NCBI RefSeq assembly: GCF_000764305.2
Contig: NW_025936293.1
Coordinates: 39,212-103,211 of the forward strand
Source of the DNA: Hyalella azteca
Taxonomy: Eukaryota; Arthropoda; Malacostraca; Amphipoda; Hyalellidae
Reading direction: 5' to 3'
Length of the DNA stretch: 64,000 nucleotides
In this document: positions 32,460 to 44,200 of the stretch, piece by piece
How the letters are laid out: each line of letters opens with the position of its first letter
Numbering within the stretch: position 1 is the stretch's first letter
Program-made: the position numbers and the translations under genes
Notes under the pieces: model-generated
What the model was told of the DNA's origin: nothing
Databases searched by the model: none
Seen by the model: the letters and a program-made list of their open reading frames with translations, nothing else

Positions 32460-32992
32460 CACCCATTTCTGGTCCAAAACAAGGTTGTTTTCCCAACTTC
32501 TAGGTCCAGAACCTGGTTGTTTTTACAGATTTAAGGCCCAGAACCTGGTTGTTTTCACCAGTTTGAGACCCAGAACCTGGTTGTTTTCACTGATTTGAGG
32601 CACAGAACCTGGTTGTTTTCACTGATTTGAGGCTCAGAACCTGGTTGTTTTCACTGATTTGAGGTCCACAACCTGGATGTTTTCACTAATTTGAGGCTCA
32701 GAACGTGGTTGTTTTTACTGATTTGAGGCTCAGAACCTGTTTTTTCACTGATTTAAGGCCCAGAACCTGGTTGTTTCCACTGATTTGAGGCCCAGAACCT
32801 TGTTGTTTTCATTAGTATGAGGCCCAGAACCTGGTTGTTTTCACTGATTTGAGGCCCAGAACCTTGTTGTTTTCACTGATTTCAGGCTCAGAACCTGGTT
32901 GTTTTCACTGATTTGAGGCCCACAACCTGGATGTTTTCATTGGTATGAGGCCCAAGACCTGGTTGTTTTCACCGGCTTGGGTTGTTTTCAGG
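32460..32992. repeat. 32-bp minisatellite (about 16 units)
   Basis: The units are built from GGCCCAGAACCTGGTTGTTT and TCACTGATTTGA. Most differ at one to three positions. The edges at 32380-32460 and 32990 are more degenerate. Confidence 0.93.
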
Positions 32993-33850
32993 GGTTAAGT
33001 TCAAAGAAGCCTTCACTGGCAAGCAATCAATTGTTGGACGCCGCTGCTCCGTTGCAAACTTTGCCTCAAATCCTCGACTAAAATAGGAAAACTTTTCGCC
33101 TTGAAGTTCCAGCTTTTAATTTAGTTTCATTGGAGTTTCGATTCGAGGTAAAGTTCTTTTTCAATAAAATCAAGTTAGTTCAAATTCACGTTTAAACCAC
33201 AAATTTTATCTCAAACCTACGGCAGTGGTGTAAATTAACTTTCAAACTGAATGAGTTAGTTAACAAATAGTTGCAGTGCGCTTCAATTTTCCTTAATGAG
33301 AAGATAAGCTATAAAATGTTCAATGCAAACTAATCATTCCAGTATTAAATGAAATCACGTGATGATTGCTGATGCTCTAACGGGTGTAGGAATAAGGAGA
33401 TAAGGAGCATTTTCATATTATTTATAAAAATTTTTTAAGTACATAAACGTCTCTGGTCAGAAAAATCTCATTTACTCCACGGAACCTTCAACGAATATTT
33501 AGCTATCTCCTCACATCTCACACTGGATGCAAAATTCTACGGAAATAAAAACTTATGTTTGAATATCTTTTCGTTGGTGTTCATAATAACCAAAATTGTG
33601 TGCATCGTAAAGCAGAAAAAAAAATTAAATTCACTAAGAACAGTTAAAAATGCGGGAACAAATTCTAGGAAACTTAAGCTCAGAGGTTCTACGAATTTTT
33701 ACCTATCTTTATAAATTACAGACGAAAAACTTCCACAGTATTATTAAGAACTCTATCCGCCTCATCGCCCTCCGTCCATAACCGGAACCCAAAACTCCAA
33801 AGGATTATTTTCGTGGAGCACGCAGCTGCCGGCCGGAGCTTCCTCCAGTT
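32993..33850. other. intergenic DNA
   Basis: This is AT-rich sequence. I see nothing assignable. Confidence 0.5.
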
Positions 33851-34156
33851 TTATATCAGTTCAGCACAAAATTTTCCCACTCGCGCGATATGTTCTTGTT
33901 CGAGGCCCTCGTAATCCGTCGCCGACACCCACAAATCCAGCGCCTTTTTGTATTTTTTGGAACAATTCCGTGCGCGAACTTTTTTTGCGGATGACGCGTC
34001 CGACAACGGAGCTTGTGACACAGAAGTGTGAGCCCCTCCATTCAGTACAAATACAACAAACAATACAACAAGAAGATGTGCAACGTACCTTAATGTAACT
34101 GCCTTGGTGGCTACGTTCGCTCGATGAGATATTAGAAATAATAATCCCAATGGACT
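33851..34156 (-). CDS. possible terminal exon with a hydrophobic segment and basic/acidic tail (unknown)
   Basis: The minus-strand frame is open from a plausible acceptor (GCTGCATTTCAG, exon from 34156) to TAA at 33851-33853. It has no ATG of its own, so it would need an upstream exon. It encodes YVAHLLVVLFVVFVLNGG, which could be a signal peptide or membrane segment. After that comes a soluble part with KKVRARNCSKKYKKALDLW and a C-terminal IARVGKFCAELI containing two Cys. I recognise no family. Internal GTACGT near 34087 would also be a donor, which argues for an alternative structure. Chance cannot be excluded. Confidence 0.25.
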   Translation of the reverse strand, partial: SPLGLLFLISHRANVATKAVTLRYVAHLLVVLFVVFVLNGGAHTSVSQAPLSDASSAKKVRARNCSKKYKKALDLWVSATDYEGLEQEHIARVGKFCAELI

Positions 34157-36221
34157 GAAATGCAGCTAAATCGTTTTGAACGATAATGAATAGAAAGAAA
34201 TCAATTATGCGAAGATGAAATTAGCATTTCTTGGATTTATCGTAGCAATATATAGCTACAATAGACTACAGTAAAATGTCATGCTGAACTATGCCAACTC
34301 TTTCTCTCTCGCCTGATATAGAAAAAGTTTCGTGAAAAATGAAACATAGAACAAATAAGATTAAAAATCAAGGAATATGCTCTATTAATAACGAAAAATA
34401 TAATGAAGTATAATAACATCTGAAAAATTTCCTGAATGATAAGGATGAATGGTACAACGATAATGCTGAAATTGTTTACGTGAACAGTTAATCTAAAAAC
34501 TTGATGTTTTAGAATGATCCTTATGGAACAATGCAATTGAAAATACACGTTATTTGAAATTGAAAGAAATAAATGTCAGTTGCAATGATACTGATAGCAA
34601 TAAATAACGAGTTTTTATAATTCTACAGAAGCAGTGGTCACTCATGCTCAATGCGAGCGAGAGCAGCGAGCACCGCTGGTCCACTAGAACCTAAATACGG
34701 CTAGTTCGGTGAGTTTAGGGAGGCCAGTGATAATTACCCGGTAATCGGGAGTAATTCTCGGTCCATGAAAGCGCAGTAGGAATTCCGGCACCTCGGAAGG
34801 TGCAGCTCTGCCGCAGCTAATGAGGGAACTTGCCAGCTCAGCGGCGAGATAGAAAACTGATCGCTGCTCACAGCCGCCCAAACACGACGTCTTTTGCTGC
34901 CACAGCAAACGGCGATGAGGAAAAATGCCATTTGCGTGGCTATTAAACTCGTCGAACTGTATATTTTTATGACTAATTTCTCATTGACCATTCCCAAATT
35001 TTAAACATTTTTCTATCCGACCGCTCGAAGTTGGGTAACACTACAAGATTTTGCCTGAGTTGTTTCATAAGAATTTTCATAAAAAACCTCTTTGCTTTCA
35101 CCACAACCCAATGTCTACGTATACATTATATGTCTTCAATGCAATTTGTATGTAAAGGCCAGGGAAGTAGTTTCCCTCAATGGATGAATTGTTCAACATA
35201 TTTATAGCTTATTGAATACTGAATTATACTTGAACATTTTTTATTGCAACATGGAAACGGGAAATTCACTATTCTCCTTTTTCAGGAGAGGATCAGGATT
35301 ATTTGAGCGTTCAACAACAATTGCCTTTGCATTGTAATCTAGCTGTGATAGCTGGAAGTTGTGAGACAGCAAGTCAAAAGGATAATGGAAGGGGAGATTT
35401 CTCAGGTTCTGCGCAGCGAAATTTATTTTTGAATTCCAATTGATGGGAAATCGAAGTTGTCATTGGGAACATTTTGACAATTCTCAAAGCAATGAGTTGC
35501 CTTGAATTTTCTTGAAGCATGTATATCAATTTATACCAGATAGTGTCTCTATTTTGAACAGACAGGTAGTTAGCGATTTCTCTTTCACGCGATAGCAAAA
35601 ATTTCAATAGACAATAACCTATATATCACAAATAGTAAAAGATCACAATGAACTATCTGCCAAATGCTCAGACTCGAAAAACCTGCTTTTACGTCTGCTT
35701 CTTAGATATCAGATTTGTGAGTAGTAGTTTGAATTAAAAATTGAGCTATGATGAGTGTTACTTCTGGGACATTTGAGTTTGACCTTTAATTGGCTCGATA
35801 ATTACATATATGGGGGATAATTTTCGCTGAAGAACCCGAGTTAAAATCCATAATAAGGAAATTATCTTCGTATGTATAAAATTTATTGGTACAACTTAAG
35901 TAAATTTCTGCATGGTCATCAATTTTTTATTGAAAATCTCAGAGTACAGAAGTCGAGATTTGAAGTGAAAAATATTACTGACGCAAGCTACTTAAAAGAC
36001 ATTTCTTTAGCGTCAACTTAGGGAAACGCAATCCTTAGGAAACCCTTAGATCAAAGGAAATAACGCTCAGTACATGGAAAGCAAGCAATCTCACTTGAAC
36101 GCGAACATCAATCTCGTGAAAAGGAAAATCGAGAAGGTTAAAGAACAGGCATATATGAAACGAAACGCTAACAACGTGACATCAACAAGCAACAGGTGAA
36201 ATAATTTAAAGAAAAAATGCG
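34157..36221. other. intergenic DNA
   Basis: Overlapping minus-strand open frames at 34684-34997 have coding-like base composition but no motif. The rest is AT-rich and unassigned. Confidence 0.4.
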
Positions 36222-36515
36222 CCAAAATAAAAAAAAGACGACAAACAGTTAAAACTCAGAACAAACGTGCCAGAACGAAAAAAAAGACAAGAAACAGTTG
36301 AGAGTGAAGAACAAACGTGCCAAAATTAAAAAAAATATAACTCAGTACTCACTGCAGTGAGTGACAGAGAGCGCATTTTCTCGTCGACGAAAATTTGAGG
36401 TCACGGACGGACAGACAGACGGACATGGCGAGCACAATAGTGCATTTTTTCCATAAATGAGAAATGCGCTAAAAAGGACAATAAACACTTGAAACTGAAG
36501 AACAGCGAGAATGCG
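36222..36515. repeat. A-rich tandem repeat interrupted by a MITE copy
   Basis: Units containing AACAGTTGAGAGTGAAGAAC and AAACGTGCCAAAAT repeat at about 36222-36328. After the MITE-like copy, the pattern resumes as ACACTTGAAACTGAAGAACA. The MITE appears to have inserted into a pre-existing array. Confidence 0.6.
36329..36475 (-). mobile_element. MITE-like interspersed repeat, copy 2 (inverted)
   Basis: This is the reverse complement of 24261-24408 with a few differences: the run of TCCG units differs and GTCGGCGAG appears as GTCGACGAA. The 16-bp palindrome ACTCACTGCAGTGAGT is conserved. The flanking A runs could be a target-site duplication but are too simple to prove it. Confidence 0.75.
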
Positions 36516-37421
36516 ACCAGAATTTAAGAGCGCCCGGGACTTAAAATTAGTGGATTATCGCGGCTGGTGAAAACAGACAAGGCAAGCCACACAGAGCCGG
36601 CGCCGAGATGAAGCCCGGCAGAGAGAAGGCAATTTAGCGAGGATCAGGGACTTCGCTCGTGGCCTTCAGACGCCGTTGAAGGCAGGGGGAGGCAAGGGTC
36701 CGGATGAACTTCATTAATCTGACTAAGCAGTGAAGCCGCACCACAACAAGTGCCCTTTTGTTCGGGACTTTGATTGTTGTCAAAATACTTTTGTATCTAC
36801 TTACACATTTGTAATTTTTCACACATATGTGTTTACATGAACTTATGTAATTTACTGACACTTGTGTGTCTACTCACACATATGTATTTATATGAACTTA
36901 TATAATTTACTGTTTTTACTTACATTTATGAATTTTAGTTACAAACATGTATAATAATAAGCTTGTGCATTTTCAATAATTCGCCAGTTGTATAGTATGA
37001 GTGTGAAGATAGATCTGCAACGGTTGTATAGTGCGTGTATACGTGCCGCAGGTTGTACAGTGTCTGCTTGGTAATACACAGATGCTGCGTGTAGAGCTCT
37101 ACACACAATTGCAAAGGCTTCACTCAACGAGTCCCTTGGCTACATGACTACAGAAACCTATGTGAAGCATCATTGACGTGGGCGACCTTGACACTAAACT
37201 GCAGTTTCTGCACGTTGCTCTCGGTATACCTCACTCCAATTCCGTGTACTTCTGTTCCATTCAGTTCCAAACCTCTAATCTCCGTTTCCTTTTCTAACCA
37301 ACTTCGAAACTCATATTCAACCCATTTCCCATTCCACCCATTACCACCCTCCACTCATACAGCATTCGTATTTCCCAGTCCTTCTTTCCCTCTCTTCCCT
37401 CCCCTCTCTTCTCTCTCCGCC
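36516..37421. other. intergenic DNA with small duplications and a pyrimidine tract
   Basis: A two-copy repeat around 36820-36920 is built on CACACATATGT and TATGAACTTAT(A/G)TAATTTACTG. Three loose copies of GGTTGTATAGTG lie at 36985-37065. A CT-rich tract covers 37375-37430 and runs into the left edge of the 1.3-kb duplication. No gene was seen. Confidence 0.5.
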
Positions 37422-37763
37422 CTTCTCCTATTGCTAGGCCAAGCAATTTCCTGGCAATATACACAATCCTGGCGCTGCTCGTTTTCACGATAAAGTGAAT
37501 GTAAAATACAGACGCAACATTGATGTCACTTTCTTATAGACAATACATGTTTGTAATGAGGTAAAATGAAATCGTGTTCATATTTGTATAAGCTAGTGAA
37601 ACCACTGAATGCGTTAGGTGAAAGTTGAGATTTATGTTCATAATTAAACGAATAATTAACATAATAACTCTTATGTCATAAAATATTTTATAAACTGTTT
37701 TCCCGAAGAGCCAATGGAAAGATCGAAACAGGGAAAAATTTTAAAATCGCAACTCAAGACGCC

Positions 37764-37773
37764 GCTATATAGG
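37764..37773 (+). promoter_or_regulatory. TATA box (copy A)
   Basis: CTATATAGGC lies about 40 bp upstream of the ATG at 37809, and TTCTCTCGCAG is at the distance where transcription would start. It is identical in copy B. Confidence 0.45.
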
Positions 37774-37808
37774 CAGCGTTAAGGAAACTTACTTCTCTCG
37801 CAGAAACT

Positions 37809-37931
37809 ATGGATTTGTTCATTCTTGTAGTAGGCATCTGCCTATTGCAAATATATGAGCAAACTGAAGCACCACGGATCCCACAGCGTCAAAATCATGC
37901 GATGGTTGAAGAGTGCGGGCCGACGCCATAA
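37809..37931 (+). CDS. short ORF with signal-peptide-like N-terminus (copy A), unknown
   Basis: A 40-codon ATG-to-TAA frame begins MDLFILVVGICLLQ, a compact hydrophobic signal-like stretch. It is followed by IYEQTEAPRIPQRQ and a tail, NHAMVEECGPTP, with one Cys. The start codon has A at -3 and G at +4, a good Kozak context, and a TATA box lies 40 bp upstream. Cleavage might follow QTEA. A strong donor, ACC|GTGAGT at 37942, lies just after the stop, so the exon may be a first exon whose real frame differs. Another frame from ATG 37855 (MSKLKHHGSHSVKIMRW...) runs in phase 0 to that donor. The whole unit is duplicated at 39940. Confidence 0.35.
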   Translation: MDLFILVVGICLLQIYEQTEAPRIPQRQNHAMVEECGPTP

Positions 37932-38721
37932 CGACGTTACCGTGAGTTTGACGTCTCGCTGCACCACATGAATAAATTGACGCAAGCTGTTGCGTCAAAC
38001 TAAACTTTTAAAATGCTATTCCGAGGGTTGGCTATTGAAGTTTTGAGACTGGGAAGTACAGGAATCGAAATAACGTCGGCTGATAGTAAATCTTTACACG
38101 GTGAAATCTTGTTAAGAGTAAATTTTGTGTTTACTGAATTTTGCTAAATATTCGACGATAAATGCTGAAAATTATAACGAAATTATACGTCATGGGAAAA
38201 TAATGTAATTGAGATATTTATGTGAAATTCATCATTGAAAGGTAAACTGTTAATTCATGATATCAGTTAATTCAAGCTCATTATAATAACATGACAGGCT
38301 GGTGGGTAGCCACTGAACGAAGAAACCTTGTCTGCAGGTATACGCTCCCTGGATGAGTTAGACGAAGTGTCAATGCCGAAACGTGAGGGATTACAATTAT
38401 TTTCATTTGTTCTAAGTTTTAATTCCATAATTTATTCAGTTTTCCTCTCCAGTTACTGTAATTATGTAGTCAAGCATTGCGGCGGAAAAACCATGTCGTC
38501 TCCTAGGTATGAACAAGAGATCAACAGTCCAATATAGCTTGTGTGAGAGTTCTTCAGAACCTATCCTTACACCCTCAATATATGAGATTTTGCACTCCAT
38601 TGCAACTCATCCAGAACATAGATGAACAGAATTGCTAAGTCATTCAAATGAAAGCTTAAAAACCGTTGCTTTGAATAAATTCACTTGTCAAAAACTGGGC
38701 GGCTAAGAACTTTGAAGTTAA

Positions 38722-38778
38722 TTTTTGCATAAGAATGAACCGATTGTTTCTTCTGAAGAATAATTGTTAATCTAAATA
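38722..38778 (+). repeat. 57-bp insert at the right edge of copy A
   Basis: This segment is identical to 29439-29495 and starts at the exact base where copies A and B stop matching. Confidence 0.9.
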
Positions 38779-39552
38779 TCAGGGCCTTGATTTTCTTTCA
38801 GGATAAGTTTTCACAGCAAAAACATGAACGAATTTACAGCAATTAGGGTGCTAATTAATTATGATCGGACGGCAGAAGGAATTAAGTTAACTGTTAGGAT
38901 CATTTGCTGAAGATGGGACATTGTCCAATGAACAATACTCGTACAGTGATCACAACAGATAGTGCACATGTAGCACGTCATCCAACAAACGCAATTTATA
39001 TTAATTATTTTCCTCTTCCCCACGCTTGCTAGTGAGTTAGTTTTCCGAAAGCACGTCTGAACTCATGTGATGTTCAGACGCGCGTCTGAACTCATAAACG
39101 CGCGCCTGAACGTCACGTTCTCGCGAGGAAATCTTTCATAAATGAATCTCATTTTACATTCATAGTAGTAGTATAGTGTCTTCGCCATTGAAGAATAGAC
39201 CTGCATAAGCCTGTCGCCGATTCTTGTACTTTTCGGACTAGTTCGCAGATTTAAAAGACTGGCCTTTTGTTCAAATCTTTTCAACGACAGTAGGTTTAAA
39301 ATGGTTTGTAGATTTCAGTTATTCCGTAGGATACGAGGCATTTCAAGACTAACATATGCTCCTGCATGGCCTTGTCTAGTATGTTCTTGAACGCGTTCGT
39401 ACTCGGAGCGAGAACAGTCTTAAGACGCATAGCACAAGCATGCATACTTAGCACCCGTACATCATTTTGAAAATTTACGCAACTGGAACGTTCCATACAT
39501 CCACAAAGTTCTAGGAGACAAGCCGTCAGCGCTTAGAAATTATAGGGCATCA
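38779..39552. other. spacer between the duplicated blocks
   Basis: No convincing gene is present. A small GC-rich repeat of CGTCTGAACTCAT and its partial inverse GATGTTCAGACGCG lies at 39053-39115. Confidence 0.5.
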
Positions 39553-39894
39553 CTTCTCCTATTGCTAGGCCAAGCAATTTCCTGGCAATATACACAATCC
39601 TGGCGCTGCTCGTTTTCACGATAAAGTGAATGTAAAATACAGACGCAACATTGATGTCACTTTCTTATAGACAATACATGTTTGTAATGAGGTAAAATGA
39701 AATCGTGTTCATATTTGTATAAGCTAGTGAAACCACTGAATGCGTTAGGTGAAAGTTGAGATTTATGTTCATAATTAAACGAATAATTAACATAATAACT
39801 CTTATGTCATAAAATATTTTATAAACTGTTTTCCCGAAGAGCCAATGGAAAGATCGAAACAGGGAAAAATTTTAAAATCGCAACTCAAGACGCC

Positions 39895-39904
39895 GCTATA
39901 TAGG
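39895..39904 (+). promoter_or_regulatory. TATA box (copy B)
   Basis: It is the same CTATATAGGC element as in copy A, at the same distance from the ORF start. Confidence 0.45.
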
Positions 39905-39939
39905 CAGCGTTAAGGAAACTTACTTCTCTCGCAGAAACT

Positions 39940-40062
39940 ATGGATTTGTTCATTCTTGTAGTAGGCATCTGCCTATTGCAAATATATGAGCAAACTGAAG
40001 CACCACGGATCCCACAGCGTCAAAATCATGCGATGGTTGAAGAGTGCGGGCCGACGCCATAA
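39940..40062 (+). CDS. short ORF with signal-peptide-like N-terminus (copy B), unknown
   Basis: This frame is identical in sequence to the one at 37809-37931, including the Kozak context, the stop and the GTGAGT just beyond. Retention of an intact frame in both copies shows only that the duplication is recent, not that the frame is functional. Confidence 0.35.
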   Translation: MDLFILVVGICLLQIYEQTEAPRIPQRQNHAMVEECGPTP

Positions 40063-40852
40063 CGACGTTACCGTGAGTTTGACGTCTCGCTGCACCACAT
40101 GAATAAATTGACGCAAGCTGTTGCGTCAAACTAAACTTTTAAAATGCTATTCCGAGGGTTGGCTATTGAAGTTTTGAGACTGGGAAGTACAGGAATCGAA
40201 ATAACGTCGGTTGAGAGTAAATCTTTACACGGTAAAATTTTGTTAAGAGTAAATTTTGTGTTTACTGAATTTTGCTAAATATTCGACGATAAATGCTGAA
40301 AATTATAACGAAATTATACGTCATGGGAAAATAATGTAATTGAGATATTTATGTGAAATTCATCATTGAAAGGTAAACTGTTAATTCATGATATCAGTTA
40401 ATTCAAGCTCATTATAATAACATGACAGGCTGGTGGGTAGCCACTGAACGAAGAAACCTTGTCTGCAGGTATACGCTCCCTGGATGAGTTAGACGAAGTG
40501 TCAATGCCGAAACGTGAGGGATTACAATTATTTTCATTTGTTCTAAGTTTTAATTCCATAATTTATTCAGTTTTCCTCTCCAGTTACTGTAATTATGTAG
40601 TCAAGCATTGCGGCGGAAAAACCATGTCGTCTCCTAGGTATGAACAAGAGATCAACAGTCCAATATAGCTTGTGTGAGAGTTCTTCAGAACCTATCCTTA
40701 CACCCTCAATATATGAGATTTTGCACTCCATTGCAACTCATCCAGAACATAGATGAACAGAATTGCTAAGTCATTCAAATGAAAGCTTAAAAACCGTTGC
40801 TTTGAATAAATTCACTTGTCAAAAACTGGGCGGCTAAGAACTTTGAAGTTAA

Positions 40853-41100
40853 CGCAGTTTCCTTGGACATGAAGACTCCAGCGACAAACTCGTATAAAAA
40901 TTGAGTTAAAATCTTGGGAAAAGATTTCACGTCATCTGCCTGGAACTTTTTTTTTATTTGACCATTAAGCGGCGTAAATATGCTCTCGCAAATATGGGAT
41001 AAACTTTTAATTGATTTCTTAAGGCCTAGACTTTCCGGCAGGATACAGCTATCTGCAAATGCTTCTTTCCGGTGCTGTGATATTTTACGATAGATTACTT
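40853..41100. other. intergenic DNA
   Basis: Nothing assignable was seen. Confidence 0.5.
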
Positions 41101-41230
41101 CTTAGACTAGCATTTTGTGAACAAGGTAGAGCGGTCACTGTCCAGTCCCACATTCATGTGGATTTTATCTTAGACTAGCATTTTGTCCCAATTCAATTTC
41201 CAGTCCCACATTCATGTAGATTTTGTGGGC
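41101..41230. repeat. 68-bp tandem duplication
   Basis: CTTAGACTAGCATTTTGT and CCAGTCCCACATTCATGT recur with a 68-bp offset; the middle parts have diverged. Confidence 0.85.
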
Positions 41231-44200
41231 TAAATTTGGTATTCGGCTTCAAGTTCACCGCAGAAGCTTAAATAAGTTCATCTGCTGATCGTCATTATTG
41301 TCAGTTATCCTCTGTATTTATTTCGCACATTGAAATTTACAAGTTTATTTACTTAACTGATTCAATTATTAACAAGCGCCTGAAATTTAAGTAACTTTTG
41401 AGATATATTTACAACATTTCCACGTCCACAGAAATTATATTTTATTATATAGAACGATTTAATGATCATCTTCTTTCCTTTAATTAATAATTATAATTTC
41501 TTCGACCTCAGGTTGTGATTCAGAGATTCAGGTTGTGTCCCAATAACACTAATGAATTATATTAATTGCGGCCGTTAACGGTTACCAATATGTTCCAAGA
41601 CTCATTGCTTCTGAGATAAGCCAGCGATAAGCTCATAGGACACTTTAGATAAATCATGAAGATCCACCAAGGAACTGCCGATGTACTCATTGCACTTTTT
41701 CAAAATATTTTTTAACTGGTCACATAACATGCCGGCGCTTTTGCACATTCAAGGCTCATTCTTATACCCACGTGTCATATACCCATGAAGCGTCAATTAA
41801 ACGTTATCCTCGCCGTGTTGGCATAGAAACTTGCGATGACAAAAGAAAACTTCATGTGTGTTGTCGCAGATATCCATGGTGCGTATATTTCTGACTAGTA
41901 TGGCTCTGAAGAATCGGAATAAATAGAATAAACGACTAATATTTATACCAGTTCATAATATATTCTGCGAATATACACTGCGCCTGCACATGCACTCACA
42001 TTTGTCTCCTCCCTTACATGGTATATATAAGACTTAATTGGTATCCATTCTTGGTAAGCGTTTCTGAACTAACCGGCCCATGCCACGAAAGAGAACCTGA
42101 TCCTACATGTACACGTGTGTTTAAAATCCAAATATTATGATGCCATTGCTCTTGTACTTATATATTTATAATTCATCCCATTCGTCTCCGAAGATATATT
42201 AAATTCCTCAGAATTACTGCGTCAGAGCATCATTGCACTTCTGGAGTCCCCAACACTCGAGTCTCACATTCTTTGCTGATCTTAAAGCAGAGCTTTAAGG
42301 AGCATTACCACCATTTCTTCCTCCAAATGAGTCCATTAAATTCATTCCTAATACTGATATGAATTCCATTCCCCGTCCCAACAGCCCTCATGCCATAATT
42401 TTTCCTGCAGTTTTGATGACATGAGAAATGTTTTAGCCCAAACAATGTTGAGGGAAAAAAAAACTGTGCTGCTAAGAGGACCTCTGCAGGTCCGAATGAA
42501 TGGACCTCATAAATGAAGAAAATGTACTCGAAATTCCGGACGTAATGAAGCCGAACCCATATAAGTAAAGTGAGGGAATATCGGTTATTTATGGAACTGT
42601 TTTTTTCTGTTTTTCAATTAAGTAATTTTTGCAATTTCATATATGGAAATGACTTAATTTTTTTACCTCGCTGGCAGCACGGGAATAGCTGCCGTGAGCA
42701 CTTTCATATTCGTAATTAGCGAACTCTAGTTGTTAGATTCAGCTTCCTTATTTTGCCTAAGTACATTTTTACTCAAACTTATTCAGAGACTATCAAAAGA
42801 CCAGATTTACGGAATAATTTAAAAGGATTAAACGTTTCATCGTTGAAGTATATATCAAGTGGAGTTACTGCGTCAATTACCGGTGACCTACACTCACGCA
42901 ATGTTCATTTAATATAATGATTGAGTATTCCTTCTGCGAGAGAGAGAGATAGCCAGGTGCTCCACATTGTTGTAATACTTTGATTAAGAAGTGTTCAGTG
43001 GTCTCTTAGATTTAATTTTATATCATGCACAATAGCTCCTAGCGAACGAAACTACCCGAGGATTAATAAAGCTTTTTCACACATAATAGCTTACATTATA
43101 TATATTATATAGCTCAGCTGACAAAATATTTATCAACATTACACGCACAAAATTTCGGTAGAATTCAACTTGTCAATTTTAATCTGGAGAGCTTGCATAT
43201 TAAGTAACCTATTGAAAGGCAATGTATGAGCACCTCCACAGCACTCGAGCAGATGCACTTAAGAGCTACAAAAGCGCCCTCGAGAGCTCCTTGCTTCTAA
43301 TGAAGATTTTTCGATGCCTCAGAACACTCGGGCATTGTGAGGGCAGAGAGACGCGGCTTCTGAGGGAACATTGTGAGGGCTGCAGTGGCTACGGTGATTA
43401 TGAGGAAAATGAGGAACGTTCTCGCCCTTTTAGAATTTTTTTTAATAACCTTGTAATGAATATTAGAAGGCTCAGCGCATTTAACTAAATTCTGAGTCTT
43501 TATGAAGGTAGCGCAGTTGAAGGTAAATGCGCTGAATTGGTCTTCTGTACATCATATAAATTCGATGAATGCAATTCACTGGAGCTGACGTGGTCACGGT
43601 GAATCATCAAAACATATTTTGTATGTTTATTTTTTTGGTTTCTGATGCATCAAATCTCGTACATTTACTATATTCATGAATTTCCTCATTTAATAAATTA
43701 ATTTGGTCATCCAAATTTATCAACTCTTTGAAATGTTACCTTTTTTTCGTTCGTATAACATACATATTTGACAAACTTATAATCTCTTTGAACTTCTTTT
43801 ATCCGCTCTTTGTGTTATTTACACCTTTCAACTCGTGCGCCTTCCCGTTACCATGTTAATCCGCTAGCCTCTCTACCCTCCGCTAGCCTCTCCACCCTCC
43901 TGGCACGCTATGCCTCTGTTCCAGGGAGCGTTGCTAAGGCGACAACCGAGTCTAGCGCCGCCAAGTCATTACAGGTAAATAGGGAAGCTGCAGGAAATGA
44001 CGCGCTTTCTCTTATCGCAAATAAGCGCCTGCTGAGAAAACTCTACGTTACACCGCACGCCAGCTACCGAGATTTAATCCCTTCTAACAGACGCTCGGTA
44101 TTATAATCGGTTAACGTTTAACGAGAAGTGACCGCATAATAGCCATTCATGATTTACATATCTAAACAATTTCCTCAATCTCCTAGAATATTAGTTTTTG

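Larger units (their letters stand above)
37422..38721 (+). repeat. 1.3-kb direct duplication, copy A
   Basis: This copy matches 39553-40852 at a constant offset of 2,131 bp. Reading by eye I found only four substitutions, all between 38080 and 38108. It begins CTTCTCCTATTGCTAGG and ends TTTGAAGTTAA. It includes a TATA box, a 40-codon ORF and a 69-codon open frame. Confidence 0.97.
39553..40852 (+). repeat. 1.3-kb direct duplication, copy B
   Basis: See copy A at 37422-38721. The left flank (TAGGGCATCA) and right flank (CGCAGTTTCC) differ from those of copy A. I see no TG...CA ends or priming site that would suggest an LTR pair. Confidence 0.97.

Noticed and set aside
38328..38537. 69-codon ORF in each copy of the duplication (second copy at 40459-40668)
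   Set aside because: It starts at TTG and has no recognisable domain. Its presence twice only reflects the duplication. A short spliced exon (TGCAG| to AAAC|GTGAGG) is possible but unsupported.
37422..40852. LTR retrotransposon with 1.3-kb LTRs
   Set aside because: The copies lack TG...CA ends, a primer-binding site or polypurine tract, and the 831-bp spacer has no gag or pol. A segmental duplication fits better.
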